Shown: piece by piece, positions 55,260 through 63,553 of the stretch
How the letters are laid out: each line of letters opens with the position of its first letter
Numbering within the stretch: position 1 is the first letter of the stretch
DNA from: Rhodopseudomonas palustris
GTDB lineage: Bacteria; Pseudomonadota; Alphaproteobacteria; Rhizobiales; Xanthobacteraceae
Length of the DNA stretch: 64,000 bases
Reading direction: 5' to 3'
Assembly: GCF_007005445.1 (NCBI RefSeq)
Contig: NZ_CP041387.1
Coordinates: 1,116,001-1,180,000, forward strand
Notes under the pieces: model-generated
The model's input: the letters and a program-made list of their open reading frames with translations, nothing else
Database searches by the model: none
What the model was told of the DNA's origin: nothing
Program-made: the position numbers and the translations under genes

Positions 55260-56657
55260 ATGGCATCCCCGGACGGCGTTGGACATGACAGTTTTCGCAA
55301 CCGGCGGCGTCGCAATCGCGCCCGTTTCGCGCTGGCGGCGGTGCTGACGTTCATTCTGGTTGCGGTCGGCGTGCTCGCCTTGGTGTTCTACGAGATACGG
55401 CCCGTCAATCTGAAGATCGCAGTCGGGCCGGGCGGTGGCGAAGATCTGAAGCTGGTGCAGGCGCTGGCCCAGAGCTTTGCCCGGGACCGGGCCGCGGTGC
55501 GGCTGGTGCCAGTTGTCACCGGTGGGGCGACGCCGAGCATCGAGGCGTTTCGAAACCACAAGGCCGACCTCGCGGTCACGCGGGCCGACCTCGATCTGCC
55601 GGCGGACGCGCAAGCGGTCGCGGTGCTGCGCAAGAACGTCGTCGTGCTGTGGGCGCCGGCGTCGGCCGGCAAGGGCAGGAAGGCGGTCAAGACCATCGCC
55701 GATCTCGCAGGCCGCCGCGTCGGCGTGATCGGGCGGACCCCGGCCAATGTCAAACTGCTCGACATCGTTCTGGCCGAGTCCGGCGTCGCGCCCGACAAGG
55801 TCCACAAGGAGCAGTTCGCCACCGGACAGCCGGCCGAGCTGGCGCGCGATTCATCGCTCGACGCCTTCCTGGCGGTCGGTCCGCTCGACAGCAAGATCAC
55901 CGGCGAAGCGATCGCCGCCACCGCGAAAGCACGGGGCGAGCTGCGCTTCCTGCCGATCGACGTCGGCGACGCGATTGCCAAGAAATATCCGATCTACGAC
56001 TCGGAAGAGATCCCCGGCAGCATCTTCTCGACCCAGCCGGCGCGACCGGAGGACAAGGTCGATACCGTCAGCGTCAATCACCTGATCGTGGCGCGGCAGT
56101 CGCTGTCATCCGTTGTCGTGACCAAGCTGACGCGGCAGATCTTCGCCGCCCGTCAGCAGATCGCCCGCGAGATGCCGCTCGCCGGCAAGATCGAGGCGCC
56201 GGACACCGAGAAGGATGCAGCGCTGCCGGCGCATCGCGGCGCCGCCGCGTTCATCGACGGCACTGACCGCACCTTCATGGAGCGCAATAGCGATTACATC
56301 TGGGGCTTGGTGTTGCTGTTGTCCGGCCTCGGCTCGGCCGGCGCCTGGTTCCGCAGTTACTTGACGCGCGACGAACGCGAGGCCGGCACCAAGATGCGTG
56401 ACCGGGTGCTGGCGATGGTCGCCAAGGCGCGCAAGGCGGAATCGCTGGAGGCGCTGGACGCTTTGCAGCACGACATCGACTGGATCCTGCGCGACACGCT
56501 GGATTGCTACGACGACGGCGCGATCGACGACCTCGAGCCTTTCAGCCTGGTACTCGAGCAGTTCCACCATGCGGTTCAGGATCGGCGCGCCGCGCTGAGC
56601 ACCGGCCCTGATCTGGTGCCGGCCGATTCTCCCCCGGTCCCGGCGGCCGGGGCGTGA
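55260..56657 (+). CDS. TAXI-family TRAP-type solute-binding protein with extra C-terminal domain
   Basis: A 465-residue protein with a membrane helix near the N-terminus (about 22-45, ALAAVLTFILVAVGVLALVF) instead of a cleavable signal. The TAXI solute-binding domain (about 48-335) includes LKIAVGPGGGEDLKLVQALA, GGATPSIEAFRNHKADLAVT and VIGRTPANVKLLDIVLAESG. A second membrane helix (about 345-362) is followed by a cytoplasmic tail of helices (370-450). Classic TAXI proteins lack this tail and act with TRAP permeases; none is adjacent. It may therefore be a sensor-type binding protein. ATG 55260 after GAGGAGCGGG. Confidence 0.85.
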   Translation: MASPDGVGHDSFRNRRRRNRARFALAAVLTFILVAVGVLALVFYEIRPVNLKIAVGPGGGEDLKLVQALAQSFARDRAAVRLVPVVTGGATPSIEAFRNHKADLAVTRADLDLPADAQAVAVLRKNVVVLWAPASAGKGRKAVKTIADLAGRRVGVIGRTPANVKLLDIVLAESGVAPDKVHKEQFATGQPAELARDSSLDAFLAVGPLDSKITGEAIAATAKARGELRFLPIDVGDAIAKKYPIYDSEEIPGSIFSTQPARPEDKVDTVSVNHLIVARQSLSSVVVTKLTRQIFAARQQIAREMPLAGKIEAPDTEKDAALPAHRGAAAFIDGTDRTFMERNSDYIWGLVLLLSGLGSAGAWFRSYLTRDEREAGTKMRDRVLAMVAKARKAESLEALDALQHDIDWILRDTLDCYDDGAIDDLEPFSLVLEQFHHAVQDRRAALSTGPDLVPADSPPVPAAGA

Positions 56658-56762
56658 TCGGCGTGGCCGTGATCACGTCAAGACTCCCGTAACCTGTGAC
56701 ATTTAGGGTTCCGCCGTTCCGGCGCGCCCTGGACGACGTGGGCGCGAAGACAGGAGATTGCG

Positions 56763-56927
56763 GTGCGACGCCTGATTTCTCGATTCCGGACCGACACGCG
56801 GGGCGCCACCTCGATCGAATATGCGCTGATCGCCGTCGGCATCAGCATTGTCATCGTCGGTCTGTCGGCCACGCTCGGGACCAATCTGGCCGCCAAATAT
56901 TCGGCAGTCAAAGACGCGCTGCCTTAG
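56763..56927 (+). CDS. Flp/Fap-type pilin (orphan)
   Basis: A 54-residue class IVb pilin, too short for many gene finders. GTG start after CAGGAGATT. The typical Flp pattern follows: a short basic leader, then GATSIEYALIAVGISIVIVG, where the conserved Glu is residue 5 of the mature pilin after the GATS cleavage region, and a hydrophobic helix. Ends KDALP. No cpa/tad genes are next to it here, so either those lie elsewhere in the genome or this is a stray paralogue. Confidence 0.85.
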   Translation: MRRLISRFRTDTRGATSIEYALIAVGISIVIVGLSATLGTNLAAKYSAVKDALP

Positions 56928-57453
56928 CTCCGCGGCTGGGCTGGCGGGCTGGTCCTGCATGACGCTGTGTGCGCCATCCAGCCGAAAACGGGCGATCGTA
57001 TCGGCGCGTTCTGATACTTGCCAGCCGGACTAGCCGGGGCGGTCCGACCGGGCACCCGACATCGATCATAAGAAAATAGTCCTTGACAGCGTGACGCTCC
57101 CCGCATAGGGTCCGGCCATGCTCCACAAGTGTGTTCGGAAAGGCCGAACGCTGACGCGGCATCGGTCTTTGTTTCGTCCGGGCCCGGATCTCCTTCGACG
57201 CCCTGAGAGCGGCGTGCTGGCGTCGCATGGTTCGAGACGGGGCTGAGCGCCCGCTCGGCGGCGCGTGGTAGGCATTGCAAAGCGTCGATCCTGATTTCAT
57301 GAGCAACGCAATGCTCCGGCTGTGGACGTTGATGGCCGCACCAAGTCCCGCACGCCATTTGTATCGACGACGATCATCGGCGGAACGGGATACAGTATCG
57401 CGCGTTGGCGGATGGAAGGCAGGTCGATAGCGCCGGAACAGCAAGGAGGGGTC
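56928..57453. promoter_or_regulatory. Intergenic region with sigma70-like promoter and repeat fragment
   Basis: 526 bases without a convincing gene. TTGACA (57083-57088) and TAGGGT (57106-57111) are spaced by 17 bases, a good promoter reading right. Downstream is the hairpin GTTCGG-aaagg-CCGAAC at about 57132-57148. A fragment of repeat module A (GCATGGTTCGAGACGG) follows near 57226. The transcript would reach the small gene at 57454. Confidence 0.45.
57226..57252. repeat. Fragment of interspersed repeat module A
   Basis: GCATGGTTCGAGACGGGGCTGAG matches the start of module A at 8161 and 28052, but the second arm is lost. A decayed copy. Confidence 0.5.
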
Positions 57454-57606
57454 ATGGCGAATCGTGATGAAGGACGAACCGTCGAAACCCCGATCGAGGT
57501 GAGGCAAGGCGAGCGCGGTCCGTCCGTTCTGGCTCTCCTCACGATCAGCACAGGACTGGCGGTGCTGGTGCTGGGCGTGATCTGGTTCGTCTGGTTCAGG
57601 TTGTAA
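57454..57606 (+). CDS. Small single-helix membrane protein
   Basis: A 50-residue protein starting MANRDEGRTVETPIEVRQGE, with one transmembrane helix near the C-terminus (SVLALLTISTGLAVLVLGVI, then WFVWFRL). The perfect ribosome-binding site AAGGAGGGG six bases before ATG supports a real gene. Similar small proteins with a PxEVRQG-x-P motif before a helix are common in Rhizobiales; function unknown. Confidence 0.65.
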   Translation: MANRDEGRTVETPIEVRQGERGPSVLALLTISTGLAVLVLGVIWFVWFRL

Positions 57607-57950
57607 TACTTCGGTGCAAGCCACTCCGCCGCACACCGGTCGGACGCCAAGTCCTGCGACTCCATAGGAACTCTCCCTTGAGAAGCGCCGCGCCGTCTCG
57701 GGAGCTTCAGCTTGGGTTCCAGATCGGCTGGCCGGACGCGGAGTCGGCGATTTCGTCGGCCGCCTGACAGCAAGTAATCCCCGCATTCAGACCCGTCAGT
57801 CCGCGACAACAGCGGCCGTGATGCGTGACGGCTGACCTCTACGGCCTCACGACAAGTACAGAGTTCGGCCACAGCGGGCACGCTGTATCCGACTCTGTGC
57901 TGCTGGTCCGTCCCATCCTGCCGTTCGCGGCCGAAACAAAGGACCTCGTC
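57607..57950. other. Gap before the portal gene, no terminase
   Basis: 344 bases in which a terminase gene would normally end, if this were a complete HK97/GTA head module. No terminase-like frame is visible on either strand. AAAGGACC at 57937 serves the portal ATG. I see nothing else. Confidence 0.5.
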
Positions 57951-59126
57951 ATGTTCGATCGGCTGAAGGCTCGTCTGGCGCTGACGGAAGTCAAGACGTC
58001 ACGAACCGCGCAGGTACTTGCGGTGGGGTTCGGCGGACGGCCGCGGTGGACGCCGAGGGACTATACCGGCCTGGCGCGCGAGGGATATGTCGGCAACGCG
58101 ATCGTGTATCGCTCCGTGCGCTTGGTGGCGGAGAGCGCCGCCGCCTGCGTGTTCGGCGTGTTCGACGGCGCCCAGGAGAAGGAGGCGCATCCGCTCGCCG
58201 CGCTGCTGGCGCGCCCCAACCCGCGCCAGGACGGCGCTGCGCTGCTGGAGACGCTGTACGCGCACCTGCTGCTCGCCGGCAACGCCTATCTCGAAGCGGT
58301 GACGCTCGGCGAGGCCGTGCACGAGCTCTATGCGCTGCGGCCCGACCGCATCAAACTGATCCCGGGCCCAGATGGCTGGGCGGAGGCGTATGACTACAGC
58401 GTCGGCGGCCGCACCGTGCGGTTCGATCAGCATGCCGCTCCGGTTTCGCCGATCCTGCATCTGACGTTCTTCCATCCGCTCGACGACCACTACGGCATGG
58501 CGCCGCTCGAAGCTGCCGCGGTCGCGGTCGACACCCACAATGCTGCCGCGCGGTGGAATAAGGCGTTGCTCGACAATTCGGCGCGGCCGTCGGGCGCGCT
58601 GGTATATGCCGGGCCGGAAGGCGCCGTGCTCAGCGAGAATCAGTTCGAGCGGCTGAAGCGCGAATTGGAGAACACCTACGAAGGCGCCGCCAATGCCGGC
58701 CGGCCGCTGCTGCTCGAAGGCGGGCTCGACTGGAAGGCGATGGCGCTGTCGCCGAAGGACATGGACTTTCTCGAGGCCAAGCACGCCGCCGCGCGCGAGA
58801 TCGCGCTGGCGTTCGGCGTGCCGCCGATGCTGCTCGGCATTCCCGGCGACAACACGTTCTCGAACTACCAGGAAGCCAACCGCAGCTTCGTGCGCCAGAC
58901 CGTGCTGCCGCTGGCGACGCGCGTCGGCAACGCGCTGGCGCAGTGGCTGTCGCCGCAATTCGGGGACGGCGTCCGCCTGGTGATCGACACCGACCGGATC
59001 GACGCGCTGTCGCCCGACCGCACCGCGCTGTGGGACCGCGTCACCCGCGCACCGTTCCTCACCCTGAACGAAAAGCGCGAAGCGGTCGGCTACGCGCCGA
59101 TCGACGGTGGCGACCGGCTGGGGTGA
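57951..59126 (+). CDS. HK97-family phage portal protein, gene-transfer-agent type
   Basis: A 391-residue portal protein, the dodecameric ring at the capsid vertex. WTPRDYTGLAREGYVGNAIV near 32-51, HPLAALLARPNPRQDG near 80-95, LLLAGNAYLEAV near 107 and HLTFFHPLDDHYGMAPLEAA near 165-184 are typical of HK97 portals and especially of GTA g3 proteins. The C-terminal FGVPPMLLGIPGDNTFSNYQ block is canonical. The head of the operon lacks a terminase. ATG at 57951 (MFDRLKARL). The gene directly downstream is a toxin, not the usual small GTA gene. Confidence 0.9.
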   Translation: MFDRLKARLALTEVKTSRTAQVLAVGFGGRPRWTPRDYTGLAREGYVGNAIVYRSVRLVAESAAACVFGVFDGAQEKEAHPLAALLARPNPRQDGAALLETLYAHLLLAGNAYLEAVTLGEAVHELYALRPDRIKLIPGPDGWAEAYDYSVGGRTVRFDQHAAPVSPILHLTFFHPLDDHYGMAPLEAAAVAVDTHNAAARWNKALLDNSARPSGALVYAGPEGAVLSENQFERLKRELENTYEGAANAGRPLLLEGGLDWKAMALSPKDMDFLEAKHAAAREIALAFGVPPMLLGIPGDNTFSNYQEANRSFVRQTVLPLATRVGNALAQWLSPQFGDGVRLVIDTDRIDALSPDRTALWDRVTRAPFLTLNEKREAVGYAPIDGGDRLG

Positions 59127-59208
59127 GGCCCGCCGAAGCGCAATAGGCCAGGGTAGCTTGTCACGATCACCCTCACTAAGCGACGACCCAAGCGGATCAC
59201 GACGATGA

Positions 59209-60021
59209 ATGATAGCGAGTCAGCTTGGCGCGCGCATCAACGCGACCGCTGGATGCGGCCCGATGCGCAACGCTTCCAGGCTGGAAATAGCGACCGCGCG
59301 CAGCGGAAATGCATTGGCGGAGATACGTCGTTACGACGAGAATTGGGAGCCCCGCGAGCAGAGCTGGACGGCCCAGCCAGGAAGTATCGAGGGGGCAATT
59401 GGCCGCGCCGAAGCACGGGCGGCCGAGGCGGAGGCCCATCTCAACCGACTTCGCTCAGGTATCGGCGGCAATTTGGGACCGCCACTCGATTTGAATCTTG
59501 CCAATCGAGAGCCCGAATTCGGCCGTTGTGACGGTGCGTCATGGATAAACAGCTATCGAACTTACAACAATGCGCCGGATCTATTCGGTCGACCGGTCTG
59601 GCCAACGGACAGATGGACCGTTGCGGTCTCCCGAATTGATGGGGACATATACTTCGGCGTCAATTCACATGCTCCGGGATACAGCAATTTTGATGGAAAT
59701 CTGGCCACAGCATTGCGCGATCGTCTAATCAGCCGTTATCCTGAGATTATGAAGGATACGAACGTAGGTTTTAAACCGAACGACGCATTGTTTCACGCCG
59801 AGGCCAATCTTCTGATCAGAGCCAATCGATACCTCGACGGATTGGTGGGGCGCTCGATCGAAATTCAGGCAGACCGGGAGCTTTGTGATAGCTGCGGGAA
59901 GGTGCTTCCTAAATTGGGGGTGATACTCGGTGATCCCTACGTTTCATTTGTTGAGCTACCCTCCGGTGTACGACACGAGATGTGGGGTGGACGGTGGGTA
60001 TCTGGGAGATACCGAAAATGA
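59209..60021 (+). CDS. Deaminase-superfamily toxin, N-terminal part out of frame
   Basis: A 270-residue frame carrying a deaminase-fold toxin domain at its C-terminus (about 120-265). GDIYFGVNSHAPGYSNFDGN precedes the HAE motif in DALFHAEANLLIRA near 195, then LCDSCGKVLPKLG with the paired Cys near 225-228. The zinc-ligand and general-acid residues are all present, in the pattern of SCP1.201/YwqJ-like bacterial toxin deaminases. The upstream part has a helical spacer ending in SGIGGNLGPPLDLN. A start at 59205 in the other frame encodes MNDSESAWRAHQRDRWMRPD, an N-terminal motif shared with the gene at 63554, so a frameshift between about 59277 and 59330 seems to separate motif and toxin. AT-richer than neighbours. 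Confidence 0.8.
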   Translation: MIASQLGARINATAGCGPMRNASRLEIATARSGNALAEIRRYDENWEPREQSWTAQPGSIEGAIGRAEARAAEAEAHLNRLRSGIGGNLGPPLDLNLANREPEFGRCDGASWINSYRTYNNAPDLFGRPVWPTDRWTVAVSRIDGDIYFGVNSHAPGYSNFDGNLATALRDRLISRYPEIMKDTNVGFKPNDALFHAEANLLIRANRYLDGLVGRSIEIQADRELCDSCGKVLPKLGVILGDPYVSFVELPSGVRHEMWGGRWVSGRYRK

Positions 60022-60590
60022 AGAGAACTATCTATTTCAATAAGTGGCGCCGGGTGGCGTGGCCGCCGCCGAGTGAAATGGAGCCTTACTTCCTTTCGCC
60101 GAGCGAGAATCTCTGGTCTAGCGCTGTCGGTGGCAACGATGAGTGGGGGCTCGAGATTACCGGGCTCAATGGCACCGATGGCAAGCCGGAAGTCGATCAG
60201 GTCAACGTGCATCTCACAATGGTTGGTACACCTGATTTCGGCGTCTTCTTGCACTATTCGAAATGGGATGGCCGGATCAGGCAGCCGCTTGATTGTTACT
60301 CCAAGGGTGACATGAGCCGGATCAAGGAGTGGTTGCGGACGCTGCAGGGCGATTTGCGGCCGATCGGTCTGTTTATTCCCTACGCGCAAGCGTGGCCCGC
60401 CGTGAAGGAGTTCATGGAGCGGGACGGCGAACTGCCGACCAGCATCGAATGGATCGACGGCAAGGATCTGCCGCCCAACACCTTTCGCTTCCCGGGTTTC
60501 TTCAAGCCTGGGCCGGAGCCGCGCGTATTGCGGGATGAAGACATCAACGAGCAGCCAGCCGGCGATGGCTTCGGGTTTCTGCGCCGCTGA
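60018..60590 (+). CDS. Imm1-like immunity protein for the deaminase toxin
   Basis: A 190-residue cytoplasmic protein. ATG at 60018 overlaps the toxin stop (ATGA). Segments GVFLHYSKWDGRIRQPLDCY, then PIGLFIPYAQAWPAVKEFME, ELPTSIEWIDGKDLPPNTFR, fit the Imm1 immunity family, which is known to pair with deaminase toxins. Its role would be to bind and block the toxin in the producer. Family assignment is from memory of the pattern, not from a search. Confidence 0.75.
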   Translation: MKRTIYFNKWRRVAWPPPSEMEPYFLSPSENLWSSAVGGNDEWGLEITGLNGTDGKPEVDQVNVHLTMVGTPDFGVFLHYSKWDGRIRQPLDCYSKGDMSRIKEWLRTLQGDLRPIGLFIPYAQAWPAVKEFMERDGELPTSIEWIDGKDLPPNTFRFPGFFKPGPEPRVLRDEDINEQPAGDGFGFLRR

Positions 60591-60681
60591 GCAGCGAGCG
60601 CGAGCGTTCCTCTCACGATGAAGAACGACTGACGGCGCGTGGACGTTGTCCGCCACGCGGATGTCTGCGCGCGAGGTGCCG

Positions 60682-60882
60682 ATGTCCGATCTGATCAAGA
60701 TTTTTTCCGAGCGCGGTGACCTCGCTCACTTGGCTTTGCTGCTGTGGGCGATCGGCGCCAGTCTCGGGTTGTGGTTCGTGCTGCGGGAGTGGGCGGCGGC
60801 GGTGCGGCGGTTCGATGATTTCGTCCACGCGCTCGAGCTGTTCAACCGCCGGGCGCGGCGCCGGGCGATCGACGAGGAGTAG
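60682..60882 (+). CDS. Small membrane protein of the capsid module
   Basis: A 66-residue protein, start MSDLIKIFSERGDLAHLALL, with a transmembrane helix LLLWAIGASLGLWFVLREW (about 18-37) and a charged tail RRARRRAIDEE. Position between portal and protease matches the small uncharacterised genes (g3.5-like) of GTA clusters. ATG 60682 with GAGGTG upstream; ATG 60661 is an alternative. Confidence 0.65.
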   Translation: MSDLIKIFSERGDLAHLALLLWAIGASLGLWFVLREWAAAVRRFDDFVHALELFNRRARRRAIDEE

Positions 60883-60886
60883 GGCG

Positions 60887-61063
60887 ATGCAGCGGCTCTC
60901 CAGCGTGCTCACCCGCGTCCGCGCCGAGACCAAATCGGCGAAGGACCCGCAGACGATCTTCCGCGAATTCCTGGCGCATCTGGCCGGCGCGCAGCGCAAG
61001 CCGGCGGCGCGCCGCGCCGCGCCCAAGCCGCCGCGCAAGCGCGCCGCCAAGCGGGCGAAGTAA
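60887..61063 (+). CDS. Small basic protein of the capsid module
   Basis: A 58-residue protein starting MQRLSSVLTRVRAETKSAKD, with a helical first half and a lysine/arginine/alanine-rich tail (RRAAPKPPRKRAAKRAK). The start is four bases after the preceding stop. It could bind DNA or act as a scaffold during head assembly; this is a guess from charge only. Confidence 0.6.
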   Translation: MQRLSSVLTRVRAETKSAKDPQTIFREFLAHLAGAQRKPAARRAAPKPPRKRAAKRAK

Positions 61064-61140
61064 CCGCGCCGCGCGCGCCGCCGCCGCACATTCTACCGTT
61101 CACCGCCATCCCCACTCACTCGTATCCTGCGAGGCCGCTC

Positions 61141-61887
61141 ATGCTTGCCCCGTCGCCTGCGCACGCCCCGTCGCCTTCGCCTGCGCCGCTGCCGGCGCGG
61201 CTGTCGCTCGCCGAGGACGGCAGGATCGACGGCTATGCCAGCCTGTTCGGCGAGATCGACCAGGCCCGCGACATGGTGATGCCCGGCGCCTTCACCCAGA
61301 CGCTGAAGCAGCGCGGCTTGCGAAGAATCCCGATGCTGTTTCAGCACGATCCCGCCGAGCCGGTCGGCGTCTGGCTGGAGCTGGCCGAAGATCTGCGGGG
61401 CTTACGCGCCCGCGGCCGGCTGATCCCGGACGTGGCGCGCGGCCGCGAGCTGCTGGCGCTGCTCCGCGCCGGCGCGATCGACGGGCTGTCGATCGGCTAT
61501 CGCACGGTGCGCGGCCAGATCGATCCGAAGACGCGGGTGCGGCGGCTGTATCAGGTCGATCTCTGGGAGATCTCGATCGTCACCTTTCCGCTGCTCGCCG
61601 GCGCCCGCATCGCCACCGTCAAGCAGGCGCCGCGGCCCTCGCCGCAGCGCGCAGCCGCGGAGGCGGCGTGGCGCCGCGTCCAGGACGTCGCAACGACCCG
61701 TTCGGACGATGCCGCGGAGGCACCGGCATCGCCGATCCGGCGCGGGAGGATCGCGGCGACGCTGTCCACCCGCGCCGGCCGCAAACAGGCACTGGCAAGT
61801 ATCACCGGCCGCGCACGCCTCGGCCTCTCGCCGCGCGCGGCCGGATCAGCACGCAGCGCTGATGCTGGCGATGGTGCGTCGTCGTGA
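61141..61887 (+). CDS. HK97-family prohead protease
   Basis: A 248-residue capsid maturation protease of the U35 herpesvirus-like fold. Catalytic His is in MLFQHDPAEPVG near 61-72, Ser in AIDGLSIGYRT near 119-129, and the third region VDLWEISIVTFPL near 140. A Pro/Ser-rich extension lies before residue 22, and a long Ala/Arg-rich tail (165-248) is less conserved. It precedes the capsid gene, as in HK97 and GTA clusters (g4). Confidence 0.9.
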   Translation: MLAPSPAHAPSPSPAPLPARLSLAEDGRIDGYASLFGEIDQARDMVMPGAFTQTLKQRGLRRIPMLFQHDPAEPVGVWLELAEDLRGLRARGRLIPDVARGRELLALLRAGAIDGLSIGYRTVRGQIDPKTRVRRLYQVDLWEISIVTFPLLAGARIATVKQAPRPSPQRAAAEAAWRRVQDVATTRSDDAAEAPASPIRRGRIAATLSTRAGRKQALASITGRARLGLSPRAAGSARSADAGDGASS

Positions 61888-61924
61888 GCCCCGGCGCTGC
61901 GATGCGCGGCTGCCCTCACCCCCG

Positions 61925-61948
61925 CCCTCTCCCGCGCGCGGGAGAGGG
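61925..61948. repeat. Perfect 24-bp palindrome before the capsid gene
   Basis: CCCTCTCCCGCG / CGCGGGAGAGGG, a fully self-complementary block. A close relative follows the capsid gene at 63292-63315. Such GGGAGAGGG palindromes are dispersed in this lineage; here the pair brackets one gene. Confidence 0.7.
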
Positions 61949-62017
61949 GGCCCGCTGAGGATCGGGGAGACGACCTTTTCAAGACTGACGTCCTTCATCA
62001 TCACCACAAGGGATCTC

Positions 62018-63274
62018 ATGATGACCACGTTCGACCATGCCCCCGAGACCAAGGCCGGCTTTGCCGGCGACGATGCGCAGCAGGTGTTCGATGCCTTGAT
62101 GCGCGCGTTCGAGGACTACAAGGCCGAGAACGACGCGCGGCTGAAGGCGATCGAGACCGGCAAGGGCGACGTGCTGGCCGAGGAGAAGCTGGCGCGGATC
62201 GACGCCGCGCTGGATCATCAGCAGCGCCGGCTCGACGAGCTCGCCCTGAAGGCGGCGCGGCCGCAGCTCGCCGCCGAGCGGTCGCAGCCGGCCGCCGATC
62301 AGCGCGAGCACAAGAGCGCGTTCGAGGCCTATGTGCGCAGCGGCGAGGCCGCCAGCCTGCGCCGGCTGGAGACCAAGGCGCTGTCGGTGGGCTCCGATCC
62401 GGATGGCGGCTATCTGGTGCCGACCGAGCTCGAGCACAGCATCTCGGCGCGGCTCGCCGCGATCTCGCCGATCCGCTCGCTCGCTACCGTGCGCGAGATC
62501 TCCGGCGGGGTTTACAAGAAGCCGTTCGTCACCGCCGGGCCGGCGACCGGCTGGGTCGGCGAGAGCGACGCCAGGCCGCAGACCAATGCGCCGTCGCTCG
62601 ATGCGCTGTCGTTTCCGGCGATGGAGCTGTATGCGATGCCGGCTGCGACCGCGACGCTGCTCGACGACTCCGCGGTGAACATCGACGACTGGCTGGCCGG
62701 CGAGATCGACCAGGCGTTCGCCGAGCAGGAGGGCATCGCCTTCGTGTCCGGCGACGGCGTCAGTAAGCCGAAGGGCTTCCTCGCCGTGCCGACCGCGGCC
62801 AACAGCGCCTGGAGCTGGGGCAAGCTCGGCACCATCTCGACCGGCGCCGCCGGCGCATTCGCCGCCACCGCGCCCGGCGACGTGCTGATCGACGTGATCT
62901 ACGCGCTGCGGCCGGGCTATCGCCAGAACGCCAGCTTCGTGATGAACCGGCGGACGCAGGCGGCGATCCGCAAGTTCAAGGATTCCTCCGGCGCCTATCT
63001 GTGGCAGCCGCCGGTCACCGCCGGCGGCCGCGCCAGCCTCGCCGGCTTCCCGCTCGCCGATGCCGAAGACATGCCGGACATCGCGGCAAATTCGCTGTCG
63101 ATCGCGTTCGGCGACTTCCGCCGCGGCTATCTGATCGTCGATCGCCAGGGCGTGCGCGTGCTGCGCGATCCGTATTCGTCGAAGCCCTACGTGCTGTTCT
63201 ACACCACCAAGCGCGTCGGCGGCGGCGTCCAGGACTTCGACGCCATCAAGCTGGTGAAGTTCGCAGCGGGGTGA
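62018..63274 (+). CDS. HK97-family major capsid protein, gene-transfer-agent type
   Basis: A 418-residue capsid precursor. The N-terminal delta domain/scaffold (about 1-110) is coiled coil: AFEDYKAENDARLKAIETGK. The HK97 fold begins at SVGSDPDGGYLVPTELEHSI near 125, with the E-loop region VYKKPFVTAGPATGWVGESD near 165 and the P-domain; FVMNRRTQAAIRKFKDSSGA near 305 and the C-terminal DFRRGYLIVDRQGVRVLRDP are canonical. Closest in layout to GTA g5. Start at the first of two consecutive ATGs. Palindromic repeats flank the gene on both sides. Confidence 0.93.
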   Translation: MMTTFDHAPETKAGFAGDDAQQVFDALMRAFEDYKAENDARLKAIETGKGDVLAEEKLARIDAALDHQQRRLDELALKAARPQLAAERSQPAADQREHKSAFEAYVRSGEAASLRRLETKALSVGSDPDGGYLVPTELEHSISARLAAISPIRSLATVREISGGVYKKPFVTAGPATGWVGESDARPQTNAPSLDALSFPAMELYAMPAATATLLDDSAVNIDDWLAGEIDQAFAEQEGIAFVSGDGVSKPKGFLAVPTAANSAWSWGKLGTISTGAAGAFAATAPGDVLIDVIYALRPGYRQNASFVMNRRTQAAIRKFKDSSGAYLWQPPVTAGGRASLAGFPLADAEDMPDIAANSLSIAFGDFRRGYLIVDRQGVRVLRDPYSSKPYVLFYTTKRVGGGVQDFDAIKLVKFAAG

Positions 63275-63291
63275 GGCGCAGCGCCTGTTCT

Positions 63292-63315
63292 CCCTCTCCC
63301 GCCTGCGGGAGAGGG
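63292..63315. repeat. Palindromic repeat after the capsid gene
   Basis: CCCTCTCCCGC-ct-GCGGGAGAGGG, 11-bp arms with 2-base loop, 18 bases after the capsid stop codon; may act as a terminator-like barrier in the middle of the module. Confidence 0.65.
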
Positions 63316-63553
63316 CCGGGGTTAGGGCGACCCACGCACGGGGCTGACATCGGACGCTCGGGATAGGCGGGTAGCGCCGCAAGCCGCCGAGCGGCCAGGA
63401 GCACTTTGCATCACCAGATGCTTAGTCACTTCTCGATCTCGGTTGGGCTTGATGGGCGGGCAGCAATGTCTGGCGCTCGCCGCTCTACGAGACACGCCCT
63501 GTGGCCACAGCGTCGTTCCTTTCAGCGTTGATAGCCGGCAATGGACGACTCGC

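Noticed and set aside
57118..57243. Short frame behind the TTGACA/TAGGGT promoter
   Set aside because: Forty codons of Arg/His-rich sequence overlapping a repeat fragment; no support as a peptide.
56908..57881. Two long minus-strand frames before the portal gene
   Set aside because: Composition is Arg/Pro/Ser-rich with no domain pattern, they overlap each other and the small membrane protein gene, and have no ribosome-binding sites.
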